Source: JAOPZW01 sp963707695 (GTDB lineage: Bacteria > Actinomycetota > Thermoleophilia > Solirubrobacterales > Solirubrobacteraceae). Taken from it: DNA of 64,000 bases. The stretch is from the NCBI GenBank assembly GCA_963707695.1, contig CAVPQY010000003.1, forward strand, positions 1,054,001 to 1,118,000, in the 5' to 3' direction. Positions 21,248 to 30,107 of this stretch are shown here, piece by piece. Under the pieces are notes generated by a model. That model was not told the DNA's origin and ran no database searches. It worked only from the letters and a program-made list of their open reading frames with translations. Position 1 is the stretch's first letter. Each line of letters opens with the position of its first letter. The translations under genes and the position numbers were made by a program.

Positions 21248-22708
21248 ATGTCCTCGCCCACCGACCTCCCCCTCCGCGACGGACCTCGCGACGAGTGCGG
21301 CGTCTTCGGGATCTTCGCCCCCGAGCACGACGTCGCGCGCCTCGCGTACTTCGCGCTGTACGCGCTCCAGCACCGGGGCCAGGAATCGGCGGGCATCGCC
21401 GCGGCCGACCGCGGCGGCGCCATCATCACGCAGCGCTCCCTCGGCCTCGTCTCGCAGGTCTTCAAGGAGCACGACCTGCGCGCGCTGCGCGGCGACCTGG
21501 CCGTCGGGCACGTCCGCTACTCCACGACCGGCTCGAACGAGTGGGAGAACTCCCAGCCCGTCCACCGGTCCGCCGGGTCGGGCGGGAACCGGCGCGACCT
21601 CGCCCTGGCCCACAACGGCAACCTCATCAACGCCGTCGAGCTCCACGCCGGGCTGCGCGAGCGCGGCATCACCTTCCAGTCCACCTCGGACTCGGAGATC
21701 ATCGCGGCCCTCCTGGCGGCCCACCCGGCCGAGGACCTCCACGACGCGATCGCCGACGTCGTCCCGCGGCTGCAGGGCGCCTTCTCGACGGTGGTCATGG
21801 ACCAGGACCGGGTCTACGCCTTCCGCGACCCGGCCGGCGTCCGGCCGCTCGTCCTCGGGCGCCTCGGCGAGCGCTACTGCGTCGCGTCGGAGACCTGCGC
21901 GCTCGACATCATCGGCGCCGAGCACCTGCGCGACGTCCTGCCCGGCGAGCTCGTCTCGCTGGGCCCGGACGGCGTGCGCTCGCGGATGGTCGTGGACGAC
22001 GCGCGCGAGGCGTTCTGCGTCTTCGAGTACATCTACTTCGCGCGGCCGGACTCGCGGATGGCGGGCCACTCGCTGCAGGCGGTGCGCGGGCGGATGGGCG
22101 AGATCCTGGCCCGCGAGGCCCCGGCGCCGGGCGCCGACCTCGTGATCCCGGTGCCGGACTCCGGCGTCCCCGCGGCGCGCGGCTTCGCGCGGGCCAGCGG
22201 CCTCTCGCAGGACGACGGGCTCATCAAGAACCGCTACGTCGCGCGGACGTTCATCCAGCCCGGCCAGGAGCTGCGCAAGCACGGCCTGCGGCTGAAGTTC
22301 AACCCGCTGCCGGAGATCGTCGGCGGCCGCCGGCTCGTCGTCGTCGACGACTCGATCGTCCGCGGCAACACGACGCGCCAGATCATCCAGATGCTGCGCG
22401 ACGCCGGCGCGCTCGAGGTCCACATGCGGATCTCGGCCCCGCCGATCCGCCACCCCTGCCACTACGGGATCGACATGTCCTCGCGCGAGGAGATGGTCGC
22501 CCACGGCAAGGAGGTCGACGAGATCGCCGCGGAGCTGGGCGCCGACTCGCTGGCCTACCTGTCGCTGGACGGCGTCTACGAGGCCGTCGGGCGCCCGCGC
22601 GCGCAGCACTGCGACGCCTGCTTCTCGGGCTCCTACCCGCTCACGGGCACCGACGACGCCCAGGGCAAGTTCGCCTTCGAGCGGTCGCTGCCCCTCGTGC
22701 AGGCCTAG
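21248..22708 (+). CDS. purF: Amidophosphoribosyltransferase
   Basis: 486 aa. Commits PRPP to purine synthesis by making phosphoribosylamine. The first 16 residues (ending RDE) are a propeptide; Cys17 in CGVFGIFAPEHD becomes the N-terminal nucleophile. The glutaminase domain shows HRGQESAGIA, VGHVRYSTTGSN and LAHNGNLINA. The PRPP loop is VVVDDSIVRGNTTRQI. Cys residues in RHPCHYGID and HCDACFSGSYP fit the [4Fe-4S]-containing Bacillus-like type. A TACCCT box lies about 17 bases upstream of the ATG. purM, the usual neighbour, does not follow; an acetyltransferase does. Confidence 0.96.
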   Translation: MSSPTDLPLRDGPRDECGVFGIFAPEHDVARLAYFALYALQHRGQESAGIAAADRGGAIITQRSLGLVSQVFKEHDLRALRGDLAVGHVRYSTTGSNEWENSQPVHRSAGSGGNRRDLALAHNGNLINAVELHAGLRERGITFQSTSDSEIIAALLAAHPAEDLHDAIADVVPRLQGAFSTVVMDQDRVYAFRDPAGVRPLVLGRLGERYCVASETCALDIIGAEHLRDVLPGELVSLGPDGVRSRMVVDDAREAFCVFEYIYFARPDSRMAGHSLQAVRGRMGEILAREAPAPGADLVIPVPDSGVPAARGFARASGLSQDDGLIKNRYVARTFIQPGQELRKHGLRLKFNPLPEIVGGRRLVVVDDSIVRGNTTRQIIQMLRDAGALEVHMRISAPPIRHPCHYGIDMSSREEMVAHGKEVDEIAAELGADSLAYLSLDGVYEAVGRPRAQHCDACFSGSYPLTGTDDAQGKFAFERSLPLVQA

Positions 22709-22746
22709 TCCCCCGCCCGCCCGGGGGCGCCGCTAGGGTCGGCGGC

Positions 22747-23520
22747 ATGGACGACGACGCGCTGCGCGCCCGGCACGCCGCCGGCCAGCGCGCGCTCTAC
22801 GCGGCCGTGACGCCGGCGACGGCGGGCGGCCGGGTCCTCGAGCTGGCGGGCGGCGCGGTGCAGGCCGCGATCGCCCCGGCGGTCCCCGGCGTGTCGCTCT
22901 TCAACGCGGCGGTCTACGCCGACGGGCCGGCGCTGCTGGGCGTCCGCGACGAGCTGGCCGCGGTCTACGACGCGGCCGGCGTCCGGGCCTGGACGGTCTG
23001 GGTCCGGCCCGGCGACGACGCCGTGGCCGCCGGGCTGCGGGCCGCCGGGCACGCGCACGACGGCCGGCCGCTGCTCATGGCCGCCGACCTCGACGCCATG
23101 GACCTCGAGCCGCGCGCTGGCCTCGACCTCGACCCCAGGCCGTCGTTCGCCGACCTGGCCGACCTCAACGACGCCGCCTACGGCGCGCCGCGGGGGACCT
23201 TCGCGGCGGCGGTGGGCGGGCTCGACGGCGCGGGACCGCGCGCCTGGGTGGCGCGCGCCGACGGCCGGCCGGCGGTCGCCCTCAGCCTCGCGCTCCACGA
23301 CGGCGACGCCTACGTCTGGCTCGTGGCCACCGCGCCCGCGGCCCGCGGGCGCGGCCTCGCGAGCGAGCTGCTGCGGCGGGCGCTGCGCACCGCGCGCGAC
23401 GAGGCGGGGGCGACGACGACGACGCTCGAGGCGACCGCGATGGGGGAAGGCGTCTACCGGCGCCTGGGGTACCGCGACCTCGGCCGGCTCGGGATGTGGG
23501 AGCACCGGGTGCCTGCTTAG
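22747..23520 (+). CDS. GNAT-family N-acetyltransferase
   Basis: 257 aa. The acetyl-CoA-binding motif A is VATAPAARGRGLASELLRRA (about 202-221), followed by TTTLEATAMGEGVYRRLGYR. The N-terminal half (about 1-120) resembles a degenerate GNAT-like fold, so this may be a tandem GNAT. Substrate is not predictable. A TAGGGT minus-10 box (22734-22739) ends seven bases before the ATG, with no Shine-Dalgarno, pointing to leaderless expression independent of purF. Confidence 0.85.
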   Translation: MDDDALRARHAAGQRALYAAVTPATAGGRVLELAGGAVQAAIAPAVPGVSLFNAAVYADGPALLGVRDELAAVYDAAGVRAWTVWVRPGDDAVAAGLRAAGHAHDGRPLLMAADLDAMDLEPRAGLDLDPRPSFADLADLNDAAYGAPRGTFAAAVGGLDGAGPRAWVARADGRPAVALSLALHDGDAYVWLVATAPAARGRGLASELLRRALRTARDEAGATTTTLEATAMGEGVYRRLGYRDLGRLGMWEHRVPA

Positions 23521-23528
23521 CTGCGCCC

Positions 23529-24317
23529 ATGTGCTTCGCCCCCGACGCCCGCCCGCCCGACCTCCCCGCCGACCTCGCGCTCCCGCGGCTGGGCGGCGGC
23601 GCCGCCGCCGAGCTCCTGGAGCTGACCTCGGCCGACGGCGCGCGCTTCTCGGCCGCGCTGGCCTCGTCGGGCCGTGCGGGCGGCGCGGGCGTGGTCGTCC
23701 TGCCCGACATCCGCGGCCTGTCGCCGTTCTACGTCGAGCTGGCGGAGCGCTTCGCGGACGCCGGGCACCACGCGATCGCCCTGGACCCGTTCGGCCGCAC
23801 CGCGGGCACGGGCGTGCGCGGCGAGGGCTTCGACCACAGGCCCCACGTGATGCAGACACGCGTCGCCCAGGTGCAGGCCGACGCGATCGCGGCCCGGGAG
23901 GCGCTGGCCGCTCGCACCGGCGCGGCGAGCGTCGTCGTCGTCGGGTTCTGCTTCGGCGGGATGCAGGCCTTCCTGAGCGCCCGGGAGCCGGGGATCGGCT
24001 TCGACGGCACGGTCGGCTTCTACGGGATCCTCGCCGGCGGCCGCAGCGGCGCGCCGCCCGTGCTCGACCACGTGGGCGAGCTGCGCGGACCGCTCCTCGG
24101 GCTGTTCGGCGAGGCCGACCGGGCCATCCCGGTCGAGCAGGTGCAGGCGCTCGACCGCGGCCTGGCCGAGGCCGGCGTCGAGCACGAGGTCGTGCTCTAC
24201 CCCGGCGCGCCCCACTCGTTCTTCGACCGCTCGGCGGCCGAGCACGCCGAGGCCTCGCAGGACGCCTGGCGCCGCGTGCTGGGCTTCCTCGACGAGGTGG
24301 CCGGAATCGCCCGGTAG
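23529..24317 (+). CDS. Dienelactone hydrolase family protein
   Basis: 262 aa alpha/beta hydrolase. The nucleophile elbow GFCFGG carries Cys instead of Ser, as in dienelactone hydrolases. VVVLPDIRGLSPFYVELAER is the characteristic early strand. The acid is expected around LFGEADRAIPVEQVQ and the His is in YPGAPHSFFDRSAAEHAEAS. Cytoplasmic; no signal sequence. The physiological substrate is uncertain since no ortho-cleavage pathway genes are nearby. The ATG lies eight bases past the acetyltransferase stop, so the two are probably cotranscribed. Confidence 0.88.
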   Translation: MCFAPDARPPDLPADLALPRLGGGAAAELLELTSADGARFSAALASSGRAGGAGVVVLPDIRGLSPFYVELAERFADAGHHAIALDPFGRTAGTGVRGEGFDHRPHVMQTRVAQVQADAIAAREALAARTGAASVVVVGFCFGGMQAFLSAREPGIGFDGTVGFYGILAGGRSGAPPVLDHVGELRGPLLGLFGEADRAIPVEQVQALDRGLAEAGVEHEVVLYPGAPHSFFDRSAAEHAEASQDAWRRVLGFLDEVAGIAR

Positions 24318-24358
24318 TGGTCCTTGCCGCCATGGGCCTGGCGGGGCACCATGGCGGC

Positions 24359-25332
24359 GTGCCCACCCGCCGCATCGTCCTCGTCGCCGCCGACGGCCTG
24401 CAGTCGCTCGACCTCACGGGGCCGCTCGAGGTCCTGCACGCCGCCGGCCGGGTGGTCCCGGGCGCCTACCGGATCGAGGTCGCCGGGACCGCCGGGACCG
24501 CGCCCGTGCGCAGCACGAGCGGCCTCGCGCTCCTGCCGGACCTCGCCCTGGCCGACGTCCGCGGCCACGTCGACACGCTGCTCGTCGCGGGGGGCGAGGG
24601 CGCCAGGGCCGCCGCCGAGGACCTCGCCGTCGTCGCCGCGGTCCGCCGGGCGGCCGGGCGCTCGCGCCGCGTCGCGTCCGTCTGCACGGGTGCCTTCCTG
24701 CTGGCCGCGGCGGGGCTGCTCGACGGCCGCCGGGCCACGACGCACTGGGCCTCGTGCCGATCCCTGGCCGAGCGCCACCCCGCGCGTCGAGGTCGACCCC
24801 GACCCGATCTTCGTCCGCGACGGCGACGTCTGGACGTCGGCCGGCGTCACCGCGGGCATGGACCTCGCGCTGGCGCTCGTCGAGGAGGACCTCGGCCGCC
24901 GAGGTGGCGCTCGAGGTCGCCCGCTGGCTCGTCGTCTTCCTCCAGCGCCCGGGCGGCCAGTCGCAGTTCTCCGCGCACGCTCGTCGCCCAGGCCGCCGAG
25001 CGCGCGACCGCTGCGCGACCTGCAGGCCTGGGTGGCCGGGCACCTCGACGCGCGACCTGACCGTCGCCCGCCTCGCGGCCCGCGTCGCGATGAGCGAGCG
25101 GCACCTTCGCCCGCGCCTTCCGGCGCGAGATCGGCGTCACGCCCGGCCGCGTAGGTCGAGGGCCTGCGCGTCGAGCGCGCCCGCATGGCGCTCGAGGACA
25201 GCGACGCCGGCGTCGAGCGTCGTCGCCCGAGCCTGCGGCTTCGGCACGGTCGAGACGCTGCGCCGCGCCTTCCACCGCCGGCTGGGCGTCGGGCCCGCCG
25301 CCTACCGCAGCCGGTTCCGCCCGGCCGCCTGA
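24359..25332 (+). CDS. GlxA-type AraC-family regulator with DJ-1/PfpI domain (frameshifted)
   Basis: Transcription factor with an N-terminal amidotransferase-like DJ-1/PfpI domain (about 1-170) and a C-terminal AraC double helix-turn-helix. Visible parts: IVLVAADGLQSLDLTGPLEV, the nucleophile-elbow Cys in SVCTGAFLLAAAGLLDGRRA, TTHW, then RVAMSERH and, near the end, ETLRRAFHRRLGVGPAAYRS. About eight frame changes fall between 24782 and 25215 (for example 24782, 24898, 24979, 25010, 25052). Each is cured by removing one base, usually a G between two Cs. I therefore treat it as an intact gene with sequence errors. The start is GTG 24359; an in-frame ATG at 24332 is possible. Confidence 0.8.
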
Positions 25333-25341
25333 GGAGCACCC

Positions 25342-26003
25342 ATGGAGATCGCGATCCCCCTGTACGACGGACTTCACCGCCCTCGACGCCGTCGGGCCCT
25401 ACGAGGTCCTCAGCCGCCTGCCCGGGCGCGCGGGTCGCTTCGTCGGCGACCGCGCGGCGCCGACCGCGGTCCGCACCGACAACCGGATGCTCGAGCTCGT
25501 CGCCGAGGCGTCGCTCGAGGACGTCCCGCACCCCGACGTCCTCGTCGTCCCCGGCGGCATCGGCACCCGACGCGCTTCGCCGACGACGAGCGCGACCGCT
25601 CGCTGGATCCGCACGGCGCACGCGACGTCGACGTGGACGACGTCGGTGTGCACCGGCGCGCTGCTGCTGGCCGCCGCCGGCGTGCTCGACGGCGTCGAGG
25701 CGACGACCCACTGGCTCGACCGCGACGACGCTCGCGGCGCTCGGGCGCGATCCCGTCGAGCGAGCGCGTCGTCGAGCGCGGCAAGGTCGTCACCGCGGCC
25801 GGCGTGTCCGTCGGGCATCGACATGGCGCTCCTCGCTGGCCGCCCGGATCGCCGGCGACGTGGTCGCGCAGGCCATCCAGCTCGTCATCGAGTACGACCC
25901 CCAGCCGCCGTTCGACGCCGGGGCGCTGGGCAAGGCCCCGCCGGCGGCGGAGGCCCTCGTCCGCGCCGCCGTGGACGCGCGCCGGGCGCGCGCGGGGGTG
26001 TGA
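25342..26003 (+). CDS. DJ-1/PfpI-family protein (isonitrile hydratase-like, frameshifted)
   Basis: About 220 aa. A single DJ-1/PfpI domain: MEIAIPLYDGFTALDAVGPY when corrected, HPDVLVVPGGIGTRR, the elbow Cys in TSVCTGALLLAAAGVLDGV, TTHWLDRDD, and VTAAGVSVGIDMAL. It lacks the AraC part of its neighbour. The closest named type I can suggest is isonitrile hydratase/InhA; a chaperone or deglycase-like role is equally possible. The ATG is 9 bp after the regulator's stop with a GAGGAGC Shine-Dalgarno, so regulator and enzyme form an operon. Frame changes occur at about 25373, 25430, 25568, 25600, 25730, 25815 and 25838. Confidence 0.78.
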
Positions 26004-26093
26004 TCGAGGCGGCGGGGAGCTCGCCGGCGGCCAGGCGCGGCACGCTCGCCGCTGCACGCCTGCTGCCAGCTCGTGCGCGAGTAGACTCGCGCC

Positions 26094-27299
26094 ATGGTGG
26101 ACGCGTCGCGCGTCGCCCGCATCTGGTGTGCCGTCGCCGCGGTGGCCGCGGTCCTGCTCGCCGCAGCGCCGGCTCGGGCCGCGCCATTCGTCTACGTGAC
26201 GAACGCCGTGACCGACGACGTCTCCCAGTACGACGCCGGGCCCGGGGGCCTGCTCGCCGCGCTCGCGCCGCCGACCGTGCCCGCGGCGGACGCCCCCGGG
26301 GAGGGGATCGCCGTCAGCCCCGACGGCCGCAGCGTCTACGTCGCGGCCTTCGCCCCGGGCTTCACCGGCGGCGAGGTCCTCCAGTACGACGTGGGCGTGA
26401 ACGGCGCGCTGTCACCCAAGAGCCCGCCGGCCGTCCAGGCCGGGGACAGCCCTCGCGGGCTGGCGATCAGCCCGGACGGCAGGAGCGTCTACGTCGCGGA
26501 CTTCGGCATCCACGGCCGCGTGCTGCAGTACGACGTCGGCCCGCGGGGGACGCTGTCGGCGAAGATCCCGCCGACCGCACCGGCGGGGGGCTTTCCCTTC
26601 GGGGTGGCCGTCAGCCCCGATGGCCGGAGCGTCTACGTCACCGACTTCAGCCTCCAGGTCAGCGGCATCCCGCCGGACAGCGGCGTCTCGCAGTACGACG
26701 TCGGCGCCGGCGGCGCGCTGTCGCCGAAGCGCCCGGCGCTGGTGACCGCCGGCCGGGGACCGATCGGCGTGGCGATCACCCCCGACGGGCGAAGCGTCTA
26801 CGTCGCCAACAGCGCGGACGGCACGATCGCCCAGTACGACGTCGCGCCCGGCGGGGCGCTGTCGCCGAAGAGCCCCGCGATCGTGACCGTCGGCGCCCGG
26901 TTCCTCGCGGTCACCCCGGACGGCCGGAACGTGTACGCCAGCAGCGGATCCTCGGTGCGCCACCTCGCCGTCGGCCCGGGCGGGGCGCTCGTCGAGGTCG
27001 ACGCGGCGGCCGCCGGCCCTGCCGCGGACGGGCTGGCGGTGAGCCCCGACGGACGAAGCCTGTACGTCGCCAACGCCGGCCACGACGACGTGTCGCAGTA
27101 CGACCTGGGTGCGGGCGGGACGCTGGTGCCCAAGAGCCCCGCGCGCGTGCTCGCCGGCCGCGTCCCCGAGGGGCTGGCGGTGAGTCCGCGCGCGCGGCGC
27201 CTGAGCAAGGACGACTGCAAGGACGACGGGTGGCGCGAGCTCGCGTTCAGGAACCAGGGCCAGTGCATCGCGTCGGTCAACGGGCCGGCGCGCGGGTGA
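26094..27299 (+). CDS. Secreted beta-propeller protein (lactonase-like repeats)
   Basis: 401 aa. Signal peptide about 1-28 (VAAVLLAAAPARA). About seven repeats of 45-50 aa follow, each with SPDGRSVYVA[DN] and [VL][LS]QYDVG...GALSPK, the pattern of YncE/6-phosphogluconolactonase-like propellers. The tail has a separate two-cysteine motif (DDCKDDGW, then NQGQCIASVNG). It is exported; no catalytic assignment is safe. A TAGACT minus-10 box (26082-26087) lies six bases before the ATG, so the message is probably leaderless. The reading frame is clean. Confidence 0.88.
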   Translation: MVDASRVARIWCAVAAVAAVLLAAAPARAAPFVYVTNAVTDDVSQYDAGPGGLLAALAPPTVPAADAPGEGIAVSPDGRSVYVAAFAPGFTGGEVLQYDVGVNGALSPKSPPAVQAGDSPRGLAISPDGRSVYVADFGIHGRVLQYDVGPRGTLSAKIPPTAPAGGFPFGVAVSPDGRSVYVTDFSLQVSGIPPDSGVSQYDVGAGGALSPKRPALVTAGRGPIGVAITPDGRSVYVANSADGTIAQYDVAPGGALSPKSPAIVTVGARFLAVTPDGRNVYASSGSSVRHLAVGPGGALVEVDAAAAGPAADGLAVSPDGRSLYVANAGHDDVSQYDLGAGGTLVPKSPARVLAGRVPEGLAVSPRARRLSKDDCKDDGWRELAFRNQGQCIASVNGPARG

Positions 27300-27380
27300 G
27301 CCCGATCAACGGCGGGACCGTCACGGCCCTGTCGCGCCGCCCGGTCCCGGCCGCGCGCGCCGCTATGGTCGGGCGGGCTG

Positions 27381-29162
27381 ATGGACGACGCCCGCCGCGC
27401 GCTGCGCGAGCACTTCGGGTTCGAGGGCTTCCGGCCCGGGCAGGAGCAGGCGGTGGCCGCCGCCCTGGCCGACCGCGACGTGCTCGTGGTCATGCCCACG
27501 GGCGCCGGGAAGTCGCTCTGCTACCAGCTTCCGGCGCTCCTGCGCGACGACCTGACGCTCGTCGTCTCGCCGCTCGTCTCGCTCATGCAGGACCAGGTCG
27601 ACGCGCTCGAGCGCGTGGCGCCGGGGCGGGCCGCGCTCGTCAACAGCCAGCGCGACGCCGCCGCCAACCGCGACGCGGTCGATCGCGCGCTGCGCGGGCG
27701 AGGTCCGGCTGCTCTACCTCGCGCCGGAGCGGTTCTCCTCGGCCGCGCTTCCTGGAGCAGATCCGCGACGCGCGGGTCGGGCTCTTCGTCGTCGACGAGG
27801 CGCATTGCGTCTCGCAGTGGGGCCACGACTTCCGCCCGGACTACTTCCGCCTGGGCGACGCCGCGCGCTGGCTCGGCGCCCGGTCGATCGTGGCCTCGAC
27901 CGCCACCGCGACCCCGCAGGTCGCGGACGACGTCGTCGCGCGCCTGGGCCTGCGCGACCCCGAGCGCGTGACGACCGGCTTCGACCGCCCCAACCTGAGC
28001 TTCGCCGTCGTGCCCTGCCGCACCGGCGCCGACGAGCGGCGCCGCCTGACCGCGGCGCTGGCCGACCCCTCCGCCCGGCCGGCGATCGTCTACGCGGGCG
28101 ACGCGGGCGCTGACCGAGGAGCTCGCGACCGCGCTGCGCGGCGCGCTCGGCGTGGAGGTCGTCGCCTACCACGCCGGCCTCGGGCGCGACGAGCGCGCGG
28201 AGGCCCAGCGGCGCTTCATGGCGGGCGAGGCCGAGGTCGTCGTGGCCACGAACGCGTTCGGGATGGGGGTCGACAAGGCCGACGTGCGCACGGTGGCCCA
28301 CGCGAGCGTCCCGTCGTCGATCGAGGCCTACTACCAGGAGGCCGGGCGCGCCGGGCGCGACGGGCGGCCGGCGCGGGCGCTGCTCTTCGCCGAGGGCCGG
28401 GACAAGGGCCTGCACGTCCAGTTCATCAAGCGCGACGAGGTGGGCGACGCCGACCTCGAGCGCGTGGCGGCCGGCGTGCTCGGGCGGGCGGTCGACGGCC
28501 GCTACGAGGTCGCCGCCGAGACCCTGGCCTCCGGGCGCGACGGCACGGACGGCGTGCGGGCCATCGTCGGCCACCTCGCCCGCGCGGGCGTCCTGCGGCC
28601 GGCGCCGGCGCCGGTCGACGTCCTCCGCGGGCGGGTGCTCGCGCCCTTCGACGGGCGGGCCCGCGGCGCGTGCCGCGCCTCCGTGCGCGCGGCCAAGGAC
28701 GCGCGCTGGCGGCAGTACCACGCGGTCTGGGCCTTCGTGGAAGGCGGCGACTGCCGGCGCGCGACGATCCTGCGCCACTTCGGGGACCCGGCCGCGCCCG
28801 CGCCGTCCGGCCCCTGCTGCGACGTCTGCGACCCGTCGCTCGTCCCGGCGGGGCCGGTGGGCTCGGCGCGCGTCGCCGCCGCCGGCCTCCCGGAGGGGAC
28901 CGACCTCGACACCGCGATCCTCGACGTGGTCACGCGCGCGGAGCCGTCGGTCGGGCGCACGCGCGCGGTGGAGATCCTGCGCGGCGGCCGGTCGAAGGTC
29001 GTCGTGAAGTACGACTACGACGGCCTGCCCGGGTACGGCGCGTTCGCCCACCTGACGAACGGCGAGGTGCTCGAACGCGTGGACGCGCTGCTGTCGGCCG
29101 GGCGGCTGCGGTCGACCGGCGGCGCCTACCCGAAGCTCGCCCTGGCGCGGGAGGCCGCTTGA
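27381..29162 (+). CDS. recQ: RecQ-family ATP-dependent DNA helicase (frameshifted)
   Basis: About 590 aa when corrected. Superfamily II 3'-5' helicase for recombination and fork repair. Motif 0 FRPGQEQAV, Walker A PTGAGKSLCYQLP, DEAH box VVDEAHCVSQWGHDFRPDY, STATATPQV, then NAFGMGVDKADVR and QEAGRAGRDGRPA (motif VI). The zinc-binding region reads CRRATILRHFGD and CCDVCD. The C-terminal part is shorter than in E. coli RecQ, and no HRDC domain is obvious. Three one-base errors at 27699, 27747 and 28100 break the frame; deleting each restores the family sequence. TATGGT at 27364-27369 is a possible minus-10 box. The stop overlaps the purN start as TTGA. Confidence 0.88.
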
Positions 29163-29763
29163 GGGTGGGGGTGCTCGCCTCGGGCGAGGGCACGAACCTC
29201 CAGGCGCTGCTCGAGACGGTCCACGGCCACGAGGCCGACGTCGTCGCCGTGGCCTCGGACCAGCCCGCGGCGCGGGCGCTGCGGCGCGCGGCCGACGCGG
29301 GCGTCCCCACGCGCGTCTTCGCGCGCGACGCCTTCGGCGACGCGCGCGCGAGCGCGACGCCGCGATCGCGGACTGGCTGCAGGAGCGCGGCGTCGAGCTC
29401 GTGGTCCTGGCCGGCTACATGGCGCTGCTCGACGCCGCCTTCCTGGGGCGCTTCCGCGATCGGGTGCTCAACGTCCACCCGTCGCTGCTGCCGGCCTTCA
29501 CCGGCGTGCGCGCGATCGAGCAGGCGCTCGACTACGGGGTGAAGGTCTTCGGCGTGACCGTCCACCTCGTCGACGAGGGCGTCGACACCGGGCCGATCGT
29601 CCTCCAGGAGGCGGTGGCGCTGCCCGGCGCGACGGACGCCGAGGCCGTCCACGCGGCGCTGCGCCCACTCGAGCACCGCCTCCTGCCCGAGGCCGTGCGG
29701 CTCGCCGCGGCCGGCCGGCTGCGCCGCGACCCGGCGCATCCCCGGCGGGTGCTCACGGACTGA
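29159..29763 (+). CDS. purN: Phosphoribosylglycinamide formyltransferase (frameshifted)
   Basis: About 200 aa. Transfers formyl from 10-formyl-THF to GAR, step 3 of the pathway. It opens RVGVLASGEGTNLQALLE, and the catalytic region is intact: VLNVHPSLLPAFTGVRAIEQ, then VHLVDEGVDTGPIVLQE. The start is TTG 29159, overlapping the recQ stop, or GTG 29165. The frame changes near 29345 in a GCGCGC run; the expected GDAR-ERDAAIADWLQERG is recovered by removing two bases (or adding one). The last codons lie in a 23-bp tandem duplication (29742-29787). Confidence 0.9.
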
Positions 29764-29787
29764 GCCGGCGGGTGCTCACGGGCTGAG
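29742..29787. repeat. 23-bp tandem duplication at the purN stop
   Basis: Two adjacent copies (29742-29764 and 29765-29787) differ at one base. Each contains CGGGTGCTCACGG and ends CTGAG, so the duplication repeats the codons for R-V-L-T-D/G and the stop. The second copy is untranslated. Looks like a recent slippage or duplication event. Confidence 0.8.
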
Positions 29788-29804
29788 CCGCCGGGGTCGG
29801 CGGC
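29787..29804. terminator. Hairpin between convergent purN and a small minus-strand gene
   Basis: GCCGCCG (29787-29793) and CGGCGGC (29798-29804) form a perfect 7-bp stem with loop GGGT, 24 bp after the purN stop and 13 bp before the stop of the opposing gene. No T-tract, as usual at this GC content; it could end transcription from either side. Confidence 0.45.
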
Positions 29805-29816
29805 GCGGGCGGGCGG

Positions 29817-30017
29817 CTAGCCGCCCCGCTGGGCGCCCGAGGACTCGTCCTCCCAGTCCCCGGCGACGTCCTCCACGGGTTGGTCGGCGTCCTGGCGGCG
29901 CTCGTCGAGCTCGTGGTGGGCCTCGCCGAGGTGCTCGTCGAGGCGCTCCAGGCGCTCCTCGAGCTCGTCGCCGGTCTTCTCGAGCTGCTCCTCGGCGCCC
30001 GATCGCGGGTGCTCCAT
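29817..30017 (-). CDS. Small acidic coiled-coil protein of unknown function
   Basis: 66 aa, starting MEHPRSGAEEQLEKTGDE and continuing with a heptad-like run LEERLERLDEHLGEAHHELD, then an acidic Gly/Ser tail. No Cys, no membrane segment. Probably a soluble helical protein; similar tiny charged helical proteins are common in actinobacteria but I cannot assign a family. It is divergent from purH, with 90 bp between them, and convergent with purN across a hairpin. The much longer minus-strand frame covering it to 31721 is antisense to purH and is not believed. Confidence 0.6.
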   Translation of the reverse strand: MEHPRSGAEEQLEKTGDELEERLERLDEHLGEAHHELDERRQDADQPVEDVAGDWEDESSGAQRGG

Positions 30018-30107
30018 GGGCGCGAGCTGCCCGCGCGGGGCCTCCGCCAAGCGACCGACCGCGGCCGGCCCGGGCGAGCGGTCGGCGGCTCCGCGGGTCG
30101 GGCCACT

